A program made the position numbers and the translations under genes. Shown piece after piece: positions 11,815 through 22,384 of a DNA stretch of 64,000 nt (its first letter is position 1; the number at the start of each line of letters is the position of its first letter). The notes beneath the pieces were generated by a model. That model saw only the letters and a list, made by a program, of their open reading frames with translations, had not been told where the DNA came from and did no database searches. Origin of the DNA: Pseudomonas panipatensis (lineage in GTDB: Bacteria > Pseudomonadota > Gammaproteobacteria > Pseudomonadales > Pseudomonadaceae); assembly GCF_900099785.1 (NCBI RefSeq), contig NZ_FNDS01000006.1:244057-308056 (forward strand). The letters are read 5' to 3'.

Positions 11815-12013
11815 GCGGCGGCGGGCGCGTGGCCGGGGGATGGAAAGAAGGTCGCCTAAGCGTAATTCAGTGGGGGTGCAAGCCCCTTATTGTTACGTCG
11901 TGCGTAGCAATCTCTTGTCGGATCGCTTCTGTGTGCAGGCGCGGGCTTCAACTAAATTTACTCCACGGGGTTGGTGAAATGCCCGCCAGGCCCCGGATAC
12001 CGGAGATCCCACC

Positions 12014-12259
12014 ATGAAACGCGCTCTGCTTTGCCTGCTCGCCGTCCCCCTGGCCGTTACCGCCCTCAGTGCCGCCGCCGTCGAGGCGCCCGTGGTCTAC
12101 CAGTACGGCATGAAACTCGATGTGGCCCACGTCATCAGCATCGACCAAGCCAATGACCGCTGCGAAGTGGCCCCGGCCAGAATGACCTACCTCGACTCCC
12201 ACGGTCAGCAACACGTCCTGCAGTACCTGCGTCAGACCGAGATGTGCAGCGATATCTGA
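12014..12259 (+). CDS. Small secreted DUF2790 protein
   Basis: An 81-residue protein with a clear signal peptide (MKRALLCLLAVPLAVTALSA, cleavage probably after ALSAAA). The mature part, VVYQYGMKLDVAHVISI then CEVAPARMTYLDSHG and MCSDI, matches the DUF2790 family common in Pseudomonas. It has two mature cysteines, so one disulfide in the periplasm is possible. The function is unknown. The 199 bases upstream (11815-12013) hold no other gene, only a weak GGGG/CCCC hairpin around 11872-11886. Confidence 0.82.
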   Translation: MKRALLCLLAVPLAVTALSAAAVEAPVVYQYGMKLDVAHVISIDQANDRCEVAPARMTYLDSHGQQHVLQYLRQTEMCSDI

Positions 12260-12313
12260 GGCTGTCGCTACGGGCGGCGCCTTGCCGCCGCCCGCGCCTC
12301 CGCCAGTCTCCCC

Positions 12314-13246
12314 TCAACGCCCTGCGCCACCCCCGCCGTCACTGCCTTCGCGCTGCAAGCGCGGCCAATCGGCTATCTGCAACAACACGTCGCTCAACGC
12401 CTGGGCGGCGCTGGACAGCTTGTGCTCGGCCAGCCGGAGCAGGCCGACGCGCCGCTCCACGCTGGGCTCGCTGAGGTCCACGCAACGGGCACCCAGTTCC
12501 TCCATCTGCCGCACGCACAAGCGCGGCACCGCGCTGACTCCCAGGCCCTGGGCGACCATGCGGCCGATCGTCACCAACTGGTGGCTCTCGAACGCCACCG
12601 CCAGGCGTCCGTGGCTGGCGGCGACGCTGTCTTCCAGCAGCAGGCGCACCGCCGACGGACGTTGCAGGGTGATGAAGGGCTGCGTCAGCAGTTGCGTCCA
12701 GGTCAGCCGCGAGTGCCCGGCCAGGGGTGAGTCGGCTGGCACCACGGCGACGAAGCGATCGGTGTAGAAGGGCTGGAAGTCCAGGCCATCGAGGCTTTCC
12801 GGCTCGAAGGCGATGCCCAGTTCGACGCGCCTGTTGCGCACCATTTCCAGCACCTGTTCGTTGATCACATCGTGCACGGCCACGTTGACCTTCGGGTAAC
12901 GGTCGCGGAAGGCCTTCAGCGCCGACGGCAGCAGGTTGCCGGCGAAGGAGGGGATGGCGGCGATCGAGACCTTGCCCAGTTGCAGGGTGAAGTGCTGGCG
13001 CAGCAACTCTTCGGCGTTGTCCCAGTCGGCCAGCAGGCGCCGGGCGATCGGCAGCAGGGTCTCGCCCTCCGGCGTCAGCGCCACGCTGCGCGTGGTGCGC
13101 ACCAGCAACTGGCCGCCGAGGGATTCCTCGAGGTTCTTGATCGCCAGGCTCAGGGCCGGTTGCGACAGATGCAGGCGCTCGCCGGCCTGGGCGAAGCTCA
13201 GGCTCTGCGCCACGGCGAGGAAGGCGCGCAGTTGCTTGACGGTCAT
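12314..13246 (-). CDS. dhcR: LysR-family regulator of the dhcAB-atoB operon
   Basis: A 310-residue LysR protein with the N-terminal HTH (MTVKQLRAFLAVAQSLSFAQ, then LSQPALSLAIKNLEESLGG) and a periplasmic-binding-like effector domain (about 90-295). The ATG at 13246 gives the standard N-terminus; a longer reading would run through the promoter region. It is divergent from the CoA-transferase genes, the arrangement of dhcR (PA1998) beside dhcA-dhcB-atoB in P. aeruginosa. There the regulator controls growth on dehydrocarnitine and short ketoacids. Identification is by synteny and family, so the effector is inferred. Confidence 0.85.
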   Translation of the reverse strand: MTVKQLRAFLAVAQSLSFAQAGERLHLSQPALSLAIKNLEESLGGQLLVRTTRSVALTPEGETLLPIARRLLADWDNAEELLRQHFTLQLGKVSIAAIPSFAGNLLPSALKAFRDRYPKVNVAVHDVINEQVLEMVRNRRVELGIAFEPESLDGLDFQPFYTDRFVAVVPADSPLAGHSRLTWTQLLTQPFITLQRPSAVRLLLEDSVAASHGRLAVAFESHQLVTIGRMVAQGLGVSAVPRLCVRQMEELGARCVDLSEPSVERRVGLLRLAEHKLSSAAQALSDVLLQIADWPRLQREGSDGGGGAGR

Positions 13247-13259
13247 TGATTTGCGAAAC

Positions 13260-13269
13260 CGATTAATCG
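13260..13269. promoter_or_regulatory. Palindrome in the dhcR-dhcA intergenic region
   Basis: CGATTAATCG is a perfect 10-base palindrome, 13 bases upstream of the dhcR start and 100 bases upstream of dhcA. It is a plausible LysR recognition or autoregulation site (ATTAAT core flanked by CG). Confidence 0.4.
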
Positions 13270-13368
13270 ATTGGAAAAACAAACTTAACAAATCAGTTCG
13301 TTGCGGTGAAGCTGCAGGCACTCTTCGACCGCCGGGTCGGAAACCATAATCACAAGAGGCAGCAGCAG

Positions 13369-14064
13369 ATGGCAGGACTCGACAAGCGGGTGGGCAGTTA
13401 CGCGGAGGCCCTCGCCGGGCTCACCGATGGCATGACGGTGGTGGCGGGCGGCTTCGGCCTCTGCGGCATCCCGGAAAACCTCATCGCGCAGATCCGTCGC
13501 CTGGGCGTGAAGGGCCTGACCGTGGTGTCGAACAACTGCGGCGTCGATGGCTTCGGCCTCGGCGTGCTGCTGGAAGACCGGCAGATCCGCAAGATGATCG
13601 CCTCCTACGTCGGCGAGAACGAACTCTTCGAGCGCCAGTTGCTCTCCGGCGAGCTGGAAGTCGAACTGACTCCGCAAGGCACCCTGGCCGAGAAACTGCG
13701 CGCCGGCGGCGCCGGCATCCCGGCCTTCTTCACCGCCACCGGCTACGGCACCCCGGTCGCCGACGGCAAGGAAGTGCGCGAGTTCAACGGCCGCCCGTAC
13801 ATCATGGAGCAGTCGATCACCGGCGACTTCGCCATCGTCAAGGGCTGGAAGGCCGACCACTACGGCAACGTCATCTACCGCCACACCGCGCAGAACTTCA
13901 ACCCGGTGGTCGCCACCGCGGGGCGCATCACCGTGGTCGAGGTGGAGGAGATCGTCGAGCCGGGCGAACTGGACCCGACGCAGATCCACACCCCTGGCAT
14001 CTACGTCGACCGCATCATCCAGGGCTCCTTCGAGAAGCGCATCGAGAAGCGCACCACTCGCTAA
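13369..14064 (+). CDS. dhcA: 3-oxoacid/dehydrocarnitine CoA-transferase subunit A
   Basis: A 231-residue alpha subunit of a family I CoA-transferase. It shows [13 protein letters not shown] near the N-terminus, the CoA-contact region [16 protein letters not shown], and the [16 protein letters not shown] and [11 protein letters not shown] blocks. The ATG at 13369 has AGAGG upstream; the longer frame lacks one. With subunit B it moves CoA from succinyl-CoA (or another donor) onto a 3-oxoacid such as acetoacetate or 3-dehydrocarnitine. The dhc name follows the P. aeruginosa dhcAB-atoB arrangement. ScoA or AtoD would describe the same chemistry. Confidence 0.9.
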   Translation: MAGLDKRVGSYAEALAGLTDGMTVVAGGFGLCGIPENLIAQIRRLGVKGLTVVSNNCGVDGFGLGVLLEDRQIRKMIASYVGENELFERQLLSGELEVELTPQGTLAEKLRAGGAGIPAFFTATGYGTPVADGKEVREFNGRPYIMEQSITGDFAIVKGWKADHYGNVIYRHTAQNFNPVVATAGRITVVEVEEIVEPGELDPTQIHTPGIYVDRIIQGSFEKRIEKRTTR

Positions 14065-14112
14065 GTATCGGCTGCCTTCAACCGTCATCGAACAAGAGAA
14101 GAGATTCAGACC

Positions 14113-14769
14113 ATGGCACTGACCCGCGAACAGATGGCTCAGCGCGTCGCGCGCGAGCTCAAGGACGGTTACTACGTGAACCTGGGCATCGGCATCCCGA
14201 CCCTGGTGGCCAACTATGTGCCCGAGGGCATGGAAGTGATGCTGCAGTCGGAGAACGGCCTGCTCGGCATGGGCGCCTTCCCCACCGAGGCCGAGGTGGA
14301 CGCCGACATGATCAACGCCGGCAAGCAGACCGTCACCGCCATCAAGGGCGCATCGATCTTCTCCTCGGCGGAGTCCTTCGCGATGATTCGCGGCGGCCAC
14401 GTCGACCTCACCGTGCTCGGCGCCTTCGAGGTGGACGTGCAGGGCAACATTGCTTCCTGGATGATCCCCGGCAAGCTGGTCAAGGGCATGGGGGGCGCCA
14501 TGGACCTGGTGGCCGGCGCCGACAACATCATCGTCACCATGACCCACGCCTCCAAGGACGGCGAGTCCAAGCTGCTCGAGCGCTGCTCGCTGCCGCTGAC
14601 CGGCGCCGGCTGCATCCGCAAGGTGCTCACCGACCTGGCCTACCTGGAGATCGACAACGGCACCTTCATCCTCCGCGAAACCGCGCCCGGGGTGAGCATC
14701 GCCGAGATCGCCGAGAAAACCGCCGGCCGTTTGATCGTGCCGGACGACGTGGTCGAAATGACCTTCTGA
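14113..14769 (+). CDS. dhcB: 3-oxoacid/dehydrocarnitine CoA-transferase subunit B
   Basis: A 218-residue beta subunit. The catalytic glutamate that forms the glutamyl-CoA intermediate is Glu47 in QSENGLLGMG. Other family signatures are NLGIGIPTLVANYVP, SAESFAMIRGGHVDLTVLGA and a C-terminal IVPDDVVEMTF. It follows dhcA after a 48-base gap and is followed by a REP-like hairpin and the thiolase gene. The heterodimer product, acetoacetyl-CoA, is the natural substrate of that thiolase, so the three genes form one short route to acetyl-CoA. Confidence 0.92.
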   Translation: MALTREQMAQRVARELKDGYYVNLGIGIPTLVANYVPEGMEVMLQSENGLLGMGAFPTEAEVDADMINAGKQTVTAIKGASIFSSAESFAMIRGGHVDLTVLGAFEVDVQGNIASWMIPGKLVKGMGGAMDLVAGADNIIVTMTHASKDGESKLLERCSLPLTGAGCIRKVLTDLAYLEIDNGTFILRETAPGVSIAEIAEKTAGRLIVPDDVVEMTF

Positions 14770-14778
14770 ATCCCCCCT

Positions 14779-14805
14779 GTAGGACGCGCTCGGGCGCGCT
14801 CCTAC
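14779..14805. repeat. REP-like inverted repeat
   Basis: GTAGGACGCGC / GCGCGCTCCTAC around a TCGG loop has the shape and sequence of the repetitive extragenic palindromes of Pseudomonas (GTAGGAGCGCGC type). One arm lacks a G. It lies between dhcB and the thiolase gene and could set different mRNA levels for the two. Confidence 0.65.
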
Positions 14806-14830
14806 GATCGTCCGCTTGGGAGAACGAGAC

Positions 14831-16012
14831 ATGCAAGACGTAGTGATAGTCGCCGCCGCGCGCACCGCCATCGGCAGCTTCCAGGGCAGCCTGGCGAACA
14901 TTCCCGCCCATGAACTGGGCGCTGTGGTCATTCGCGCGCTGCTGGAACGCAGCGGCGTGAAAGCCGAGCAGATCGACGAAGTCATCCTCGGCCAGGTCCT
15001 CACCGCCGGCGCCGGACAGAACCCGGCACGCCAGGCCGCGATCGGCGCCGGTCTGCCGGTCGAGGTGCCGGCGATGACCATCAACAAACTCTGTGGCTCG
15101 GGGCTGAAATCGCTGTTCCTCGCCGCCCAGGCGATCCGTTGCGGCGACGCCGAGATCGTCATCGCCGGCGGCCAGGAGAGCATGAGCCTGGCGCCCTATG
15201 TGCTGCCCAAGGCCCGCACCGGGCTGCGCATGGGCCATGCGCAACTGCAGGACAGCCTGCTGCGCGATGGCCTGATCGACGCCTTCAACGACTACCACAT
15301 GGGCATCACCGCGGAGAACCTCGCCGAGCGCTTCGAGATCAGCCGCGACGCCCAGGACGCCTTCGCCGCCACCTCGCAGCAGAAGGCCGTCGCGGCCATC
15401 GAGGCAGGTCGCTTCCGTGACGAAATCGTTCCTGTGTCGATTCCCCAGCGCAAGGGCGAGGCGCTGGCCTTCGACACCGACGAGCAGCCGCGCGCCGGCA
15501 CCACCGCCGAAGCGCTGGGCAAGCTCAAGCCGGCGTTCAAGAAGGACGGCAGCGTCACCGCTGGCAACGCCTCGACCCTCAACGACGGCGCCGCCGCGGT
15601 GCTGCTGATGAGCGCGGCCAAGGCCCGACAGCTCGGCCTGCCGATCCTGGCGCGCATCGCCGCCTATGCCAGCGCCGGGGTCGATCCGGCGATCATGGGC
15701 ATCGCCCCGGTGCCGGCGACCCGCCGCTGCCTGGACAAAGCCGGCTGGCAACTCGCCGAACTGGACCTGATCGAGGCCAACGAAGCCTTCGCCGCGCAAT
15801 CGCTGGCGGTGGGCAAGGAACTCGGCTGGGACGCGGCCAAGGTCAACGTCAACGGCGGAGCCGTCGCCCTGGGGCACCCGATCGGCGCTTCCGGTTGCCG
15901 CGTACTGGTCAGCCTGCTGCACGAAATGATCCGCCGCGATGCCAGCAAGGGCCTGGCCACCCTGTGCATCGGCGGCGGCCAGGGCGTCGCCCTGGCACTG
16001 GCGCGCGACTGA
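14831..16012 (+). CDS. atoB: Acetyl-CoA acetyltransferase (thiolase)
   Basis: A 393-residue biosynthetic/degradative thiolase. The acyl-accepting Cys88 is in [11 protein letters not shown], the catalytic His in [15 protein letters not shown], and the second Cys in [11 protein letters not shown]. The start at 14831 ([15 protein letters not shown]) is the family N-terminus and follows a GGGAG-like site. It would cleave acetoacetyl-CoA made by the upstream CoA-transferase into two acetyl-CoA, or run in reverse. It is the last gene of the operon and is followed by a strongly folded 3' region and terminator. Confidence 0.95.
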   Translation: MQDVVIVAAARTAIGSFQGSLANIPAHELGAVVIRALLERSGVKAEQIDEVILGQVLTAGAGQNPARQAAIGAGLPVEVPAMTINKLCGSGLKSLFLAAQAIRCGDAEIVIAGGQESMSLAPYVLPKARTGLRMGHAQLQDSLLRDGLIDAFNDYHMGITAENLAERFEISRDAQDAFAATSQQKAVAAIEAGRFRDEIVPVSIPQRKGEALAFDTDEQPRAGTTAEALGKLKPAFKKDGSVTAGNASTLNDGAAAVLLMSAAKARQLGLPILARIAAYASAGVDPAIMGIAPVPATRRCLDKAGWQLAELDLIEANEAFAAQSLAVGKELGWDAAKVNVNGGAVALGHPIGASGCRVLVSLLHEMIRRDASKGLATLCIGGGQGVALALARD

Positions 16013-16030
16013 CGGCGGCGTTCGCCTGAG

Positions 16031-16149
16031 GGGGCGCGCAAGCGTCGCGCCCCATTGCGCGGATCACCCGCTCGGGGCGATCCGCAGCACCCGGCAATAC
16101 CTGTCAGCGGTCCTGCCGTAACCACGCCTGCGGCACCGCTGACAGGCCG
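16031..16149 (+). ncRNA. Highly structured 3' region, candidate 3'-UTR-derived RNA
   Basis: Three separate perfect stems occur in 115 bases after atoB. They are GGGGCGCG/CGCGCCCC (16031-16053, 8 bp), GCGGATC/GATCCGC (16059-16085, 7 bp) and CTGTCAGCGG/CCGCTGACAG (16101-16145, 10 bp). The third is continued inside by TGCCG/CGGCA. A terminator hairpin follows at once. The chain of stems plus a terminator is the layout of small RNAs released from mRNA 3' ends. No family is recognised and no independent promoter is obvious, so this is a candidate only. Confidence 0.4.
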
Positions 16150-16178
16150 CCCGGACACCGTGAGGTGTCCGGGTTTTT
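16150..16178 (+). terminator. Rho-independent terminator of the dhc-atoB unit
   Basis: CCCGGACACC / GGTGTCCGGG is a perfect 10-bp stem with a GTGA tetraloop, followed directly by five T. It points along the plus strand, ending transcription before the convergent LysR gene. Confidence 0.92.
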
Positions 16179-16233
16179 CCTGCCCGCAAGGCGGCCACGC
16201 TGCTGCGCCGCGGGCTCAGCCCGGCCTGGGCGC

Positions 16234-17127
16234 TCAGTCCCGATAGCGCAGGGCGTCCACCACGACCGACAGCGCCCGCGAGGACTGCCGGCGGCTCGGG
16301 TAGTAAACGTGGTAGCCGGGGAAGGTCGGGCACCAGTCCTGGAGCACCGGCAGCAAGCGGCCCTCGGCGGCGTGCGCGTGGACCATGTCCTCCGGCAGGT
16401 AGGCCAGGCCGAATCCCGCCAGCGCCGCCTGGAGAATCTGCGGGCTGTTGTTGAACACCAGTTGGCCTTCCACCCGGACCTTCACTTCATGCCCGTCCTT
16501 GGCCAGTTCCCAGGCCATCAGGCCGCCATGGGTGGGCAGGCGCAGGTTGAGGCAGGCATGCGTCGACAGTTCCTGCGGTGTCTGCGGCGCGGCGCGGCTG
16601 GCGAGATAGCCGGGCGCGCCGACCACCGCCATGCGCAGGTCCGGTGCGATGCGCACGGCGATCATGTCCTTGGCCACCTGATCGCCCAGGCGCACGCCGA
16701 GGTCATAGCGCTGCGCGACTATGTCGGTGAGGCCATAGTCGATGGTGATTTCCACCTTGATCTGCGGGTACTGCGCCAATACCGGCGCCAGCTTCGGCCA
16801 GAGCACGGTGCTGACGGCGTGTTCGGCGGCGGTGATGCGCAGGTTGCCCACCGGCTTGTCACGCAACTCCTTCAGCGCGGCCAGTTCCGCCTCGATCTCC
16901 TCGAAGCGCGGCGCCACCGTCTGCAACAGCCGCTCACCAGCCTCGGTGGGCGAGACGCTGCGCGTGGTGCGGGTCAGCAGGCGCAGGTCGAGGCGTGCCT
17001 CCAGGCCACGGATGGTGTGGCTCAGCGCCGACTGGGAAACCCCCAGTTGCGCCGCCGCGCGGGTAAAACTGCCCTCGCGCGCGACCGTGACGAAGGCCAG
17101 CAGATCATTGAAGTTCTCGCGGGGCAT
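16234..17127 (-). CDS. LysR-family regulator, divergent from an aldo/keto reductase
   Basis: A 297-residue LysR protein of the CrgA/DsdC-like branch. The HTH is MPRENFNDLLAFVTVAREGS, followed by LGVSQSALSHTIRGLEARLD. The effector domain (about 90-290) has VGNLRITAAEHA and GLAYLPEDMVHAHAAEGRL. It is divergent from the aldo/keto reductase at 17560 with a remnant-bearing gap between. LysR/AKR pairs of this type are common, and the regulator usually controls the reductase. The effector is unknown. Confidence 0.88.
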   Translation of the reverse strand: MPRENFNDLLAFVTVAREGSFTRAAAQLGVSQSALSHTIRGLEARLDLRLLTRTTRSVSPTEAGERLLQTVAPRFEEIEAELAALKELRDKPVGNLRITAAEHAVSTVLWPKLAPVLAQYPQIKVEITIDYGLTDIVAQRYDLGVRLGDQVAKDMIAVRIAPDLRMAVVGAPGYLASRAAPQTPQELSTHACLNLRLPTHGGLMAWELAKDGHEVKVRVEGQLVFNNSPQILQAALAGFGLAYLPEDMVHAHAAEGRLLPVLQDWCPTFPGYHVYYPSRRQSSRALSVVVDALRYRD

Positions 17128-17226
17128 TGATCGATCCGGCTCATGAGTGTCGCTGGATTATGGCAGCCGGCTCCGGGCTGCGCACGCTAGGGCAGGGCGC
17201 GGAGTGACGTTTGCCATGACCACGAA

Positions 17227-18540
<1,314 letters not shown>

Positions 18541-18614
18541 GCAACCCTTGCCGCCTGCCATCCGCGCCCGCATGGGACGCGCGGGAGGAGGGCGGCCGCA
18601 CGCGACACCCGAGC

Positions 18615-19853
18615 ATGACATCGACTTCACCGTCCGCCGTTTCCGATGGCTTCAGCCTGAAGGTCCTGGCGATCCTCAGTACGCTGATGGCTTTCGCCTC
18701 GATTTCCACCGACCTCTACCTGCCCGCGCTGCCGGCGATGGCGTCGGCCTTGAACGCCGATGCCGGCAGCGTCGAGCTGACCATTTCCGGCTACCTGATC
18801 GGCTTCAGCCTGGGGCAGTTGCTCTGGGGGCCGGTCGGTGATCGGCATGGCCGGCGTCTGCCGATCGCCATCGGCCTGCTGTTGTTCATCCTCGGCTCGG
18901 TTGGCTGCGCGCTGTCCACCAGCGCGGGCATGATGATCGCCTGGCGCGCCGTGCAGGCGGTGGGCGCCTGCGCCAGCGTGGTGCTGGCCCGCGCCATGGT
19001 CCGCGACCTCTACGTCGGCCACCGCGCGGCGCGGATGCTCTCGACCCTGATGACGGTGATGGCGATCGCCCCGCTGGTCGGGCCGAGCCTGGGCGGGCTG
19101 ATCCTGCAACTGGCGTCCTGGCGGGCGATTTTCTGGACCCTGGTGGGCGTCGGCCTGGCGACACTGGCGGCGCTCTACGGGCTGCCGGAAACCCTCCCGG
19201 TCGAGCGCCGCAACCCGCAGCCATTGTGGCGCGCGCTGGGGCGCTACGCAGAGCTGCTGCGCCAGCGCCGGCTGCTCGGCTACGCCGGCGCCGGTGGTTT
19301 CTTCTATGCGGCGATGTATGCCTACATCGCTGGCACGCCCTTCGCCTACATCAGCTATCACCACCTCTCGCCGCAGCGCTACGGGCTGTTGTTCGCCATC
19401 GGCATCGTCGGCCTGATGATCACCAACCAGGTCAACGCGCGCCTGGTGGAGCGCTATGGCAGCGATCGGCTGATGCGCGCCGGCAGCGCTGGCGCGGCCC
19501 TGGCCGGGCTGTGGCTGGCGCTGGCGGCCTGGACCGACTGGGGCGGGCTGAGCGGCCTGGTGGTGCCGCTGTTCCTGTTGGTCTCCGCCACCGGCTTCAT
19601 CGTCGCCAACTCCATCGCCGGTGCGCTGGCCAGCTTCCCGACCCAGGCCGGTTCGGTCTCGGCCTTGATCGGCTCGATCCAGTACGGCAGCGGCATCCTC
19701 GGCTCGGCCCTGGTCGGCTTCTACGCCGACGGCACGCCCTGGCCGATGGCCTGCGTGATCGCCTCGTGCGGCCTCGGCAGCCTGCTTTGCGCGTTGTTGC
19801 TGGTCCCCGCCAGCGCCGCGCCGCGAGGGCTGCCGGTCGCCAGCAACCGCTGA
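18615..19853 (+). CDS. Bcr/CflA-family MFS efflux transporter
   Basis: A 412-residue protein with 12 hydrophobic segments. The MFS loop motif GPVGDRHGRRLPIAIG follows segment 2, and DLYLPALPAMASALNADAGS in the first periplasmic loop is typical of Bcr/CflA drug-resistance pumps. Segment 4-5 has RAMVRDLYVGHRAARMLS, also a family mark. Proton-driven export of bicyclomycin, chloramphenicol-like or sulfonamide compounds is known in the family, but substrates cannot be assigned from sequence. It follows the aldo/keto reductase by 74 bases and may be co-transcribed with it. Confidence 0.9.
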   Translation: MTSTSPSAVSDGFSLKVLAILSTLMAFASISTDLYLPALPAMASALNADAGSVELTISGYLIGFSLGQLLWGPVGDRHGRRLPIAIGLLLFILGSVGCALSTSAGMMIAWRAVQAVGACASVVLARAMVRDLYVGHRAARMLSTLMTVMAIAPLVGPSLGGLILQLASWRAIFWTLVGVGLATLAALYGLPETLPVERRNPQPLWRALGRYAELLRQRRLLGYAGAGGFFYAAMYAYIAGTPFAYISYHHLSPQRYGLLFAIGIVGLMITNQVNARLVERYGSDRLMRAGSAGAALAGLWLALAAWTDWGGLSGLVVPLFLLVSATGFIVANSIAGALASFPTQAGSVSALIGSIQYGSGILGSALVGFYADGTPWPMACVIASCGLGSLLCALLLVPASAAPRGLPVASNR

Positions 19854-19955
19854 GCGCGCGACGGCGCCGAACGCGACGAGCGCGAGCGCTGCAGAAAAGG
19901 CACCGCGCCGGGCTATAGTGTGTGGGTCTCTGGCCGCCTGGTTCCACGACGCAGT

Positions 19956-21212
19956 ATGGATATCTTCGCCTGGCTCCCCGCCGATGCCACCCATATCTTT
20001 TTCGTCCTCTTCCTGTCCTTCCTCATCGGTGTGGAAAGGGAAGAGCGCAAGATCAGCGATGAGCGATATGCCTTCGGCGGCGTGCGCACCTACCCGCTGA
20101 TCGGCCTGATCGGCTACGCCATCGCCGTGCTGTCCAAGGGCGAACTGCTGCCGCAGACGCTGGGCTTCGCCGTGGTGGCGGCGTTCCTGATGATCGCCTA
20201 CTGGCACCGGCTGTCCTCTTCCGGCTATGCCGGGGTGGCCGCCGAAATGTCCGGTCTCGCCACCTACCTGGTGGGCGCGCTGGTCTATCGGGATATGTTT
20301 TGGCTGGCCACGGCCATCACCGTGTCCAGCGTGATTCTGCTGGAGCTCAAGGCGCAGTTGGAGAACCTGGCCCAGCGCATCGAGACGACGGACATCCTGA
20401 CCTTCGCCAAATTCCTCCTGCTGTCGGCGGTCATCCTGCCGCTGTTGCCCAATACGCAGCTCACGCAGTTCCAGATCAACCCCTTCACCACCTGGCTGGT
20501 GGTGGTCGCGGTGAGCGCCGTGTCCTACGGCAGCTATGTGCTGCAACGGCTGACCAAGGCGCAGAGCAGCGTGCTGTTTTCCGCGCTCGTCGGCGGTGCC
20601 TACTCATCGACGGTGACGACCGTGGTGCTGGCCCGGCGCTCGCGCCAGGATGAACAGGCGCACCTGTATTCCGGTTCGATGCTGATCGCCTCGGGGGTGA
20701 TGTACCTGCGCCTGGCGGTGCTGCTGGCGCTGTTCAACCGCGCGCTGATGCTCAAGCTGGCGCTGCCCTTCGTGCTGCTCGGCGGCCTGGCCATGCTGAT
20801 CGGCTGGCTGTGGTCGCGCAGGGGCGCCGCGGGCGAGGCCAAGACCATGACCCCGTTCGAGCCGAAGAACCCGCTGGAAATCAGCGCCGCGCTGCTCTTC
20901 GCCGCGCTCTTCGTCGGCATGCTGGTGGCCACCCAACTGGCGGTCCAGCACCTTGGCCTGGCCGGGGTCTATACCCTGGCCACGCTGATGGGCGTCACCG
21001 ATGTCGATCCCTTCATCATGGGCATGACGCAGTCGGCGTCGAGCGTCACCCCCCTGACGGTTGCCTCGGCGGCGATCATCGTCGCCGCCGCCAGCAACAA
21101 CCTGGTCAAGGGCATCTATGCCTTCACCCTGTCTTCGCGCAGGGCCGGGGTCGAGAGTCTGTGTTTTCTCCTCGGCCTGGCGGTGTGTGGCCTGCTGCTC
21201 CTGCTGCTGTAG
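19956..21212 (+). CDS. MgtC/SapB-like and DUF4010 inner-membrane protein
   Basis: A 418-residue membrane protein. The N-terminal quarter (about residues 8-130) resembles MgtC/SapB proteins (FLSFLIGVEREERK, GGVRTYPLIGLIGY). The rest (about 190-415) resembles DUF4010, with several membrane segments and TDVDPFIMGMTQSASS near the end. The ATG at 19956 begins right before the first membrane segment. The function is unknown. MgtC relatives are linked to Mg2+ stress and ATP synthase control, and an Mg2+ ATPase gene lies 7 kb away, but no direct link is visible. Confidence 0.85.
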   Translation: MDIFAWLPADATHIFFVLFLSFLIGVEREERKISDERYAFGGVRTYPLIGLIGYAIAVLSKGELLPQTLGFAVVAAFLMIAYWHRLSSSGYAGVAAEMSGLATYLVGALVYRDMFWLATAITVSSVILLELKAQLENLAQRIETTDILTFAKFLLLSAVILPLLPNTQLTQFQINPFTTWLVVVAVSAVSYGSYVLQRLTKAQSSVLFSALVGGAYSSTVTTVVLARRSRQDEQAHLYSGSMLIASGVMYLRLAVLLALFNRALMLKLALPFVLLGGLAMLIGWLWSRRGAAGEAKTMTPFEPKNPLEISAALLFAALFVGMLVATQLAVQHLGLAGVYTLATLMGVTDVDPFIMGMTQSASSVTPLTVASAAIIVAAASNNLVKGIYAFTLSSRRAGVESLCFLLGLAVCGLLLLLL

Positions 21213-21214
21213 CG

Positions 21215-21233
21215 CCAGCGGCCTGAGCGCTGG
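21215..21233. terminator. Short hairpin between convergent genes
   Basis: CCAGCG / CGCTGG with a 7-base loop in the 29-base gap between the DUF4010 gene and the exporter permease gene. It has no U tract. It is possibly a weak bidirectional end signal. Confidence 0.35.
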
Positions 21234-21241
21234 ACGGGGCG

Positions 21242-22384
21242 TCAGCCGCGGAAGATGTCGAACGGCTCGATTTTGAGAATCTTGCGGATGCCCACGTAGC
21301 TGGACGTCGCGGCGATCACCAGGACCATGGCGAAGGCGAGGCTGAGGTTCCAGAAGGTGATGATGGCCGCGTAGTTGGGCAGGTAGCTCCTGGCGATCGA
21401 GATCATCAGGGTGACCAGGCCGACGCCCAGGCCATAGCCGGTCAGCGAGGTGAGAAAGGCCATGAAGAAGATCATGTAGATCAGCTCGCGGCCTTTGGCG
21501 CCGATGGCTTTCAAGGCGCCGAACTTCTCCAGGTTTTCCAGGATGAAGGTGTAGAAGGTCTGCCCGGATATGCTCAGCCCGACGAGGAAACTGATGACGG
21601 TCATCAGCAGGATGTTGGTGCCGACGCCGGTCTGATACTTGTAGAAGTTGGCGATGTGCTCATTGAATTCGCTCTTGGTCAGGGCGACGTAGCCGAGCTT
21701 GGCGACCTTCGCCTTGATGGCTGCCACCTGTGCCGCGCTTTTCGGCTGTACCAGGACGTAGGACACGGTGAAGCGCGGATTGGGCAGGTATTCGATGGCG
21801 CGGCTGTAGGTCGTATAGAGCGTCGGCACGCCATTCAGCCCGTTGGCCGAAACCCTGGCGATTCCGACGATCACCCCACGGTGATCGTTGAGCTCGAATG
21901 AGGTGCCGATGCCGGGGTTCTCCAGTTTCTCGAACTCCGAGTCGTTGACCACTTCGAAGGCATTCTCCGTATAGATGTCGTGGATATCGCCCTGTTCGAG
22001 TTGCGGCCGGCCGAACAGGCTGGTGTCGTCCAGGCCGACGATACTCACCGGCTGATAGGTGCCGCTGTTCAGCTTGACTTGCCCGCCACCGATGAACAGC
22101 GGGACGGCGAAACTCACCTCGTCGATGCTGCGCACGGCATCCAGCAGGTAGTTGGGCAAGGGGACGGGCGCGGTCGGGGTATTGACCGCGGGGTCGATCA
22201 CCCACATCGCCGCGCCGATGTTGGTCACGGTCGAGTAGGCGCGATTCAGGATGCCGGCGAACATCGCGGTCATCTGCACCATCAGGAACACCGAAAAGGT
22301 GATGCCGATGAGCAAGGCCGAGAACTTGGCTCTGTCGTTCACCAATAATTTGAAGCCGATGCGCAGAATCCCGACATGTTTCAT
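21242..22384 (-). CDS. ABC exporter permease (MacB/DevC-type FtsX fold)
   Basis: A 380-residue permease with four membrane segments (near residues 20-42, 258-283, 305-330 and 345-368) around a large periplasmic domain, as in DevC and MacB-core proteins. The C-terminal FtsX domain reads LENLEKFGALKAIGAKGREL. It works with the ATPase at 24792 and the adaptor at 23908. The ATG overlaps the stop of the outer-membrane protein gene. DevABC systems export glycolipids and related envelope compounds in cyanobacteria. The substrate here is unknown. Confidence 0.87.
   Translation of the reverse strand: MKHVGILRIGFKLLVNDRAKFSALLIGITFSVFLMVQMTAMFAGILNRAYSTVTNIGAAMWVIDPAVNTPTAPVPLPNYLLDAVRSIDEVSFAVPLFIGGGQVKLNSGTYQPVSIVGLDDTSLFGRPQLEQGDIHDIYTENAFEVVNDSEFEKLENPGIGTSFELNDHRGVIVGIARVSANGLNGVPTLYTTYSRAIEYLPNPRFTVSYVLVQPKSAAQVAAIKAKVAKLGYVALTKSEFNEHIANFYKYQTGVGTNILLMTVISFLVGLSISGQTFYTFILENLEKFGALKAIGAKGRELIYMIFFMAFLTSLTGYGLGVGLVTLMISIARSYLPNYAAIITFWNLSLAFAMVLVIAATSSYVGIRKILKIEPFDIFRG

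Noticed and set aside
11872..11886. Hairpin after bkdR as a terminator
   Set aside because: The stem is only four or five GC pairs with a mixed downstream tract (TTATTGTT). Too weak to call.
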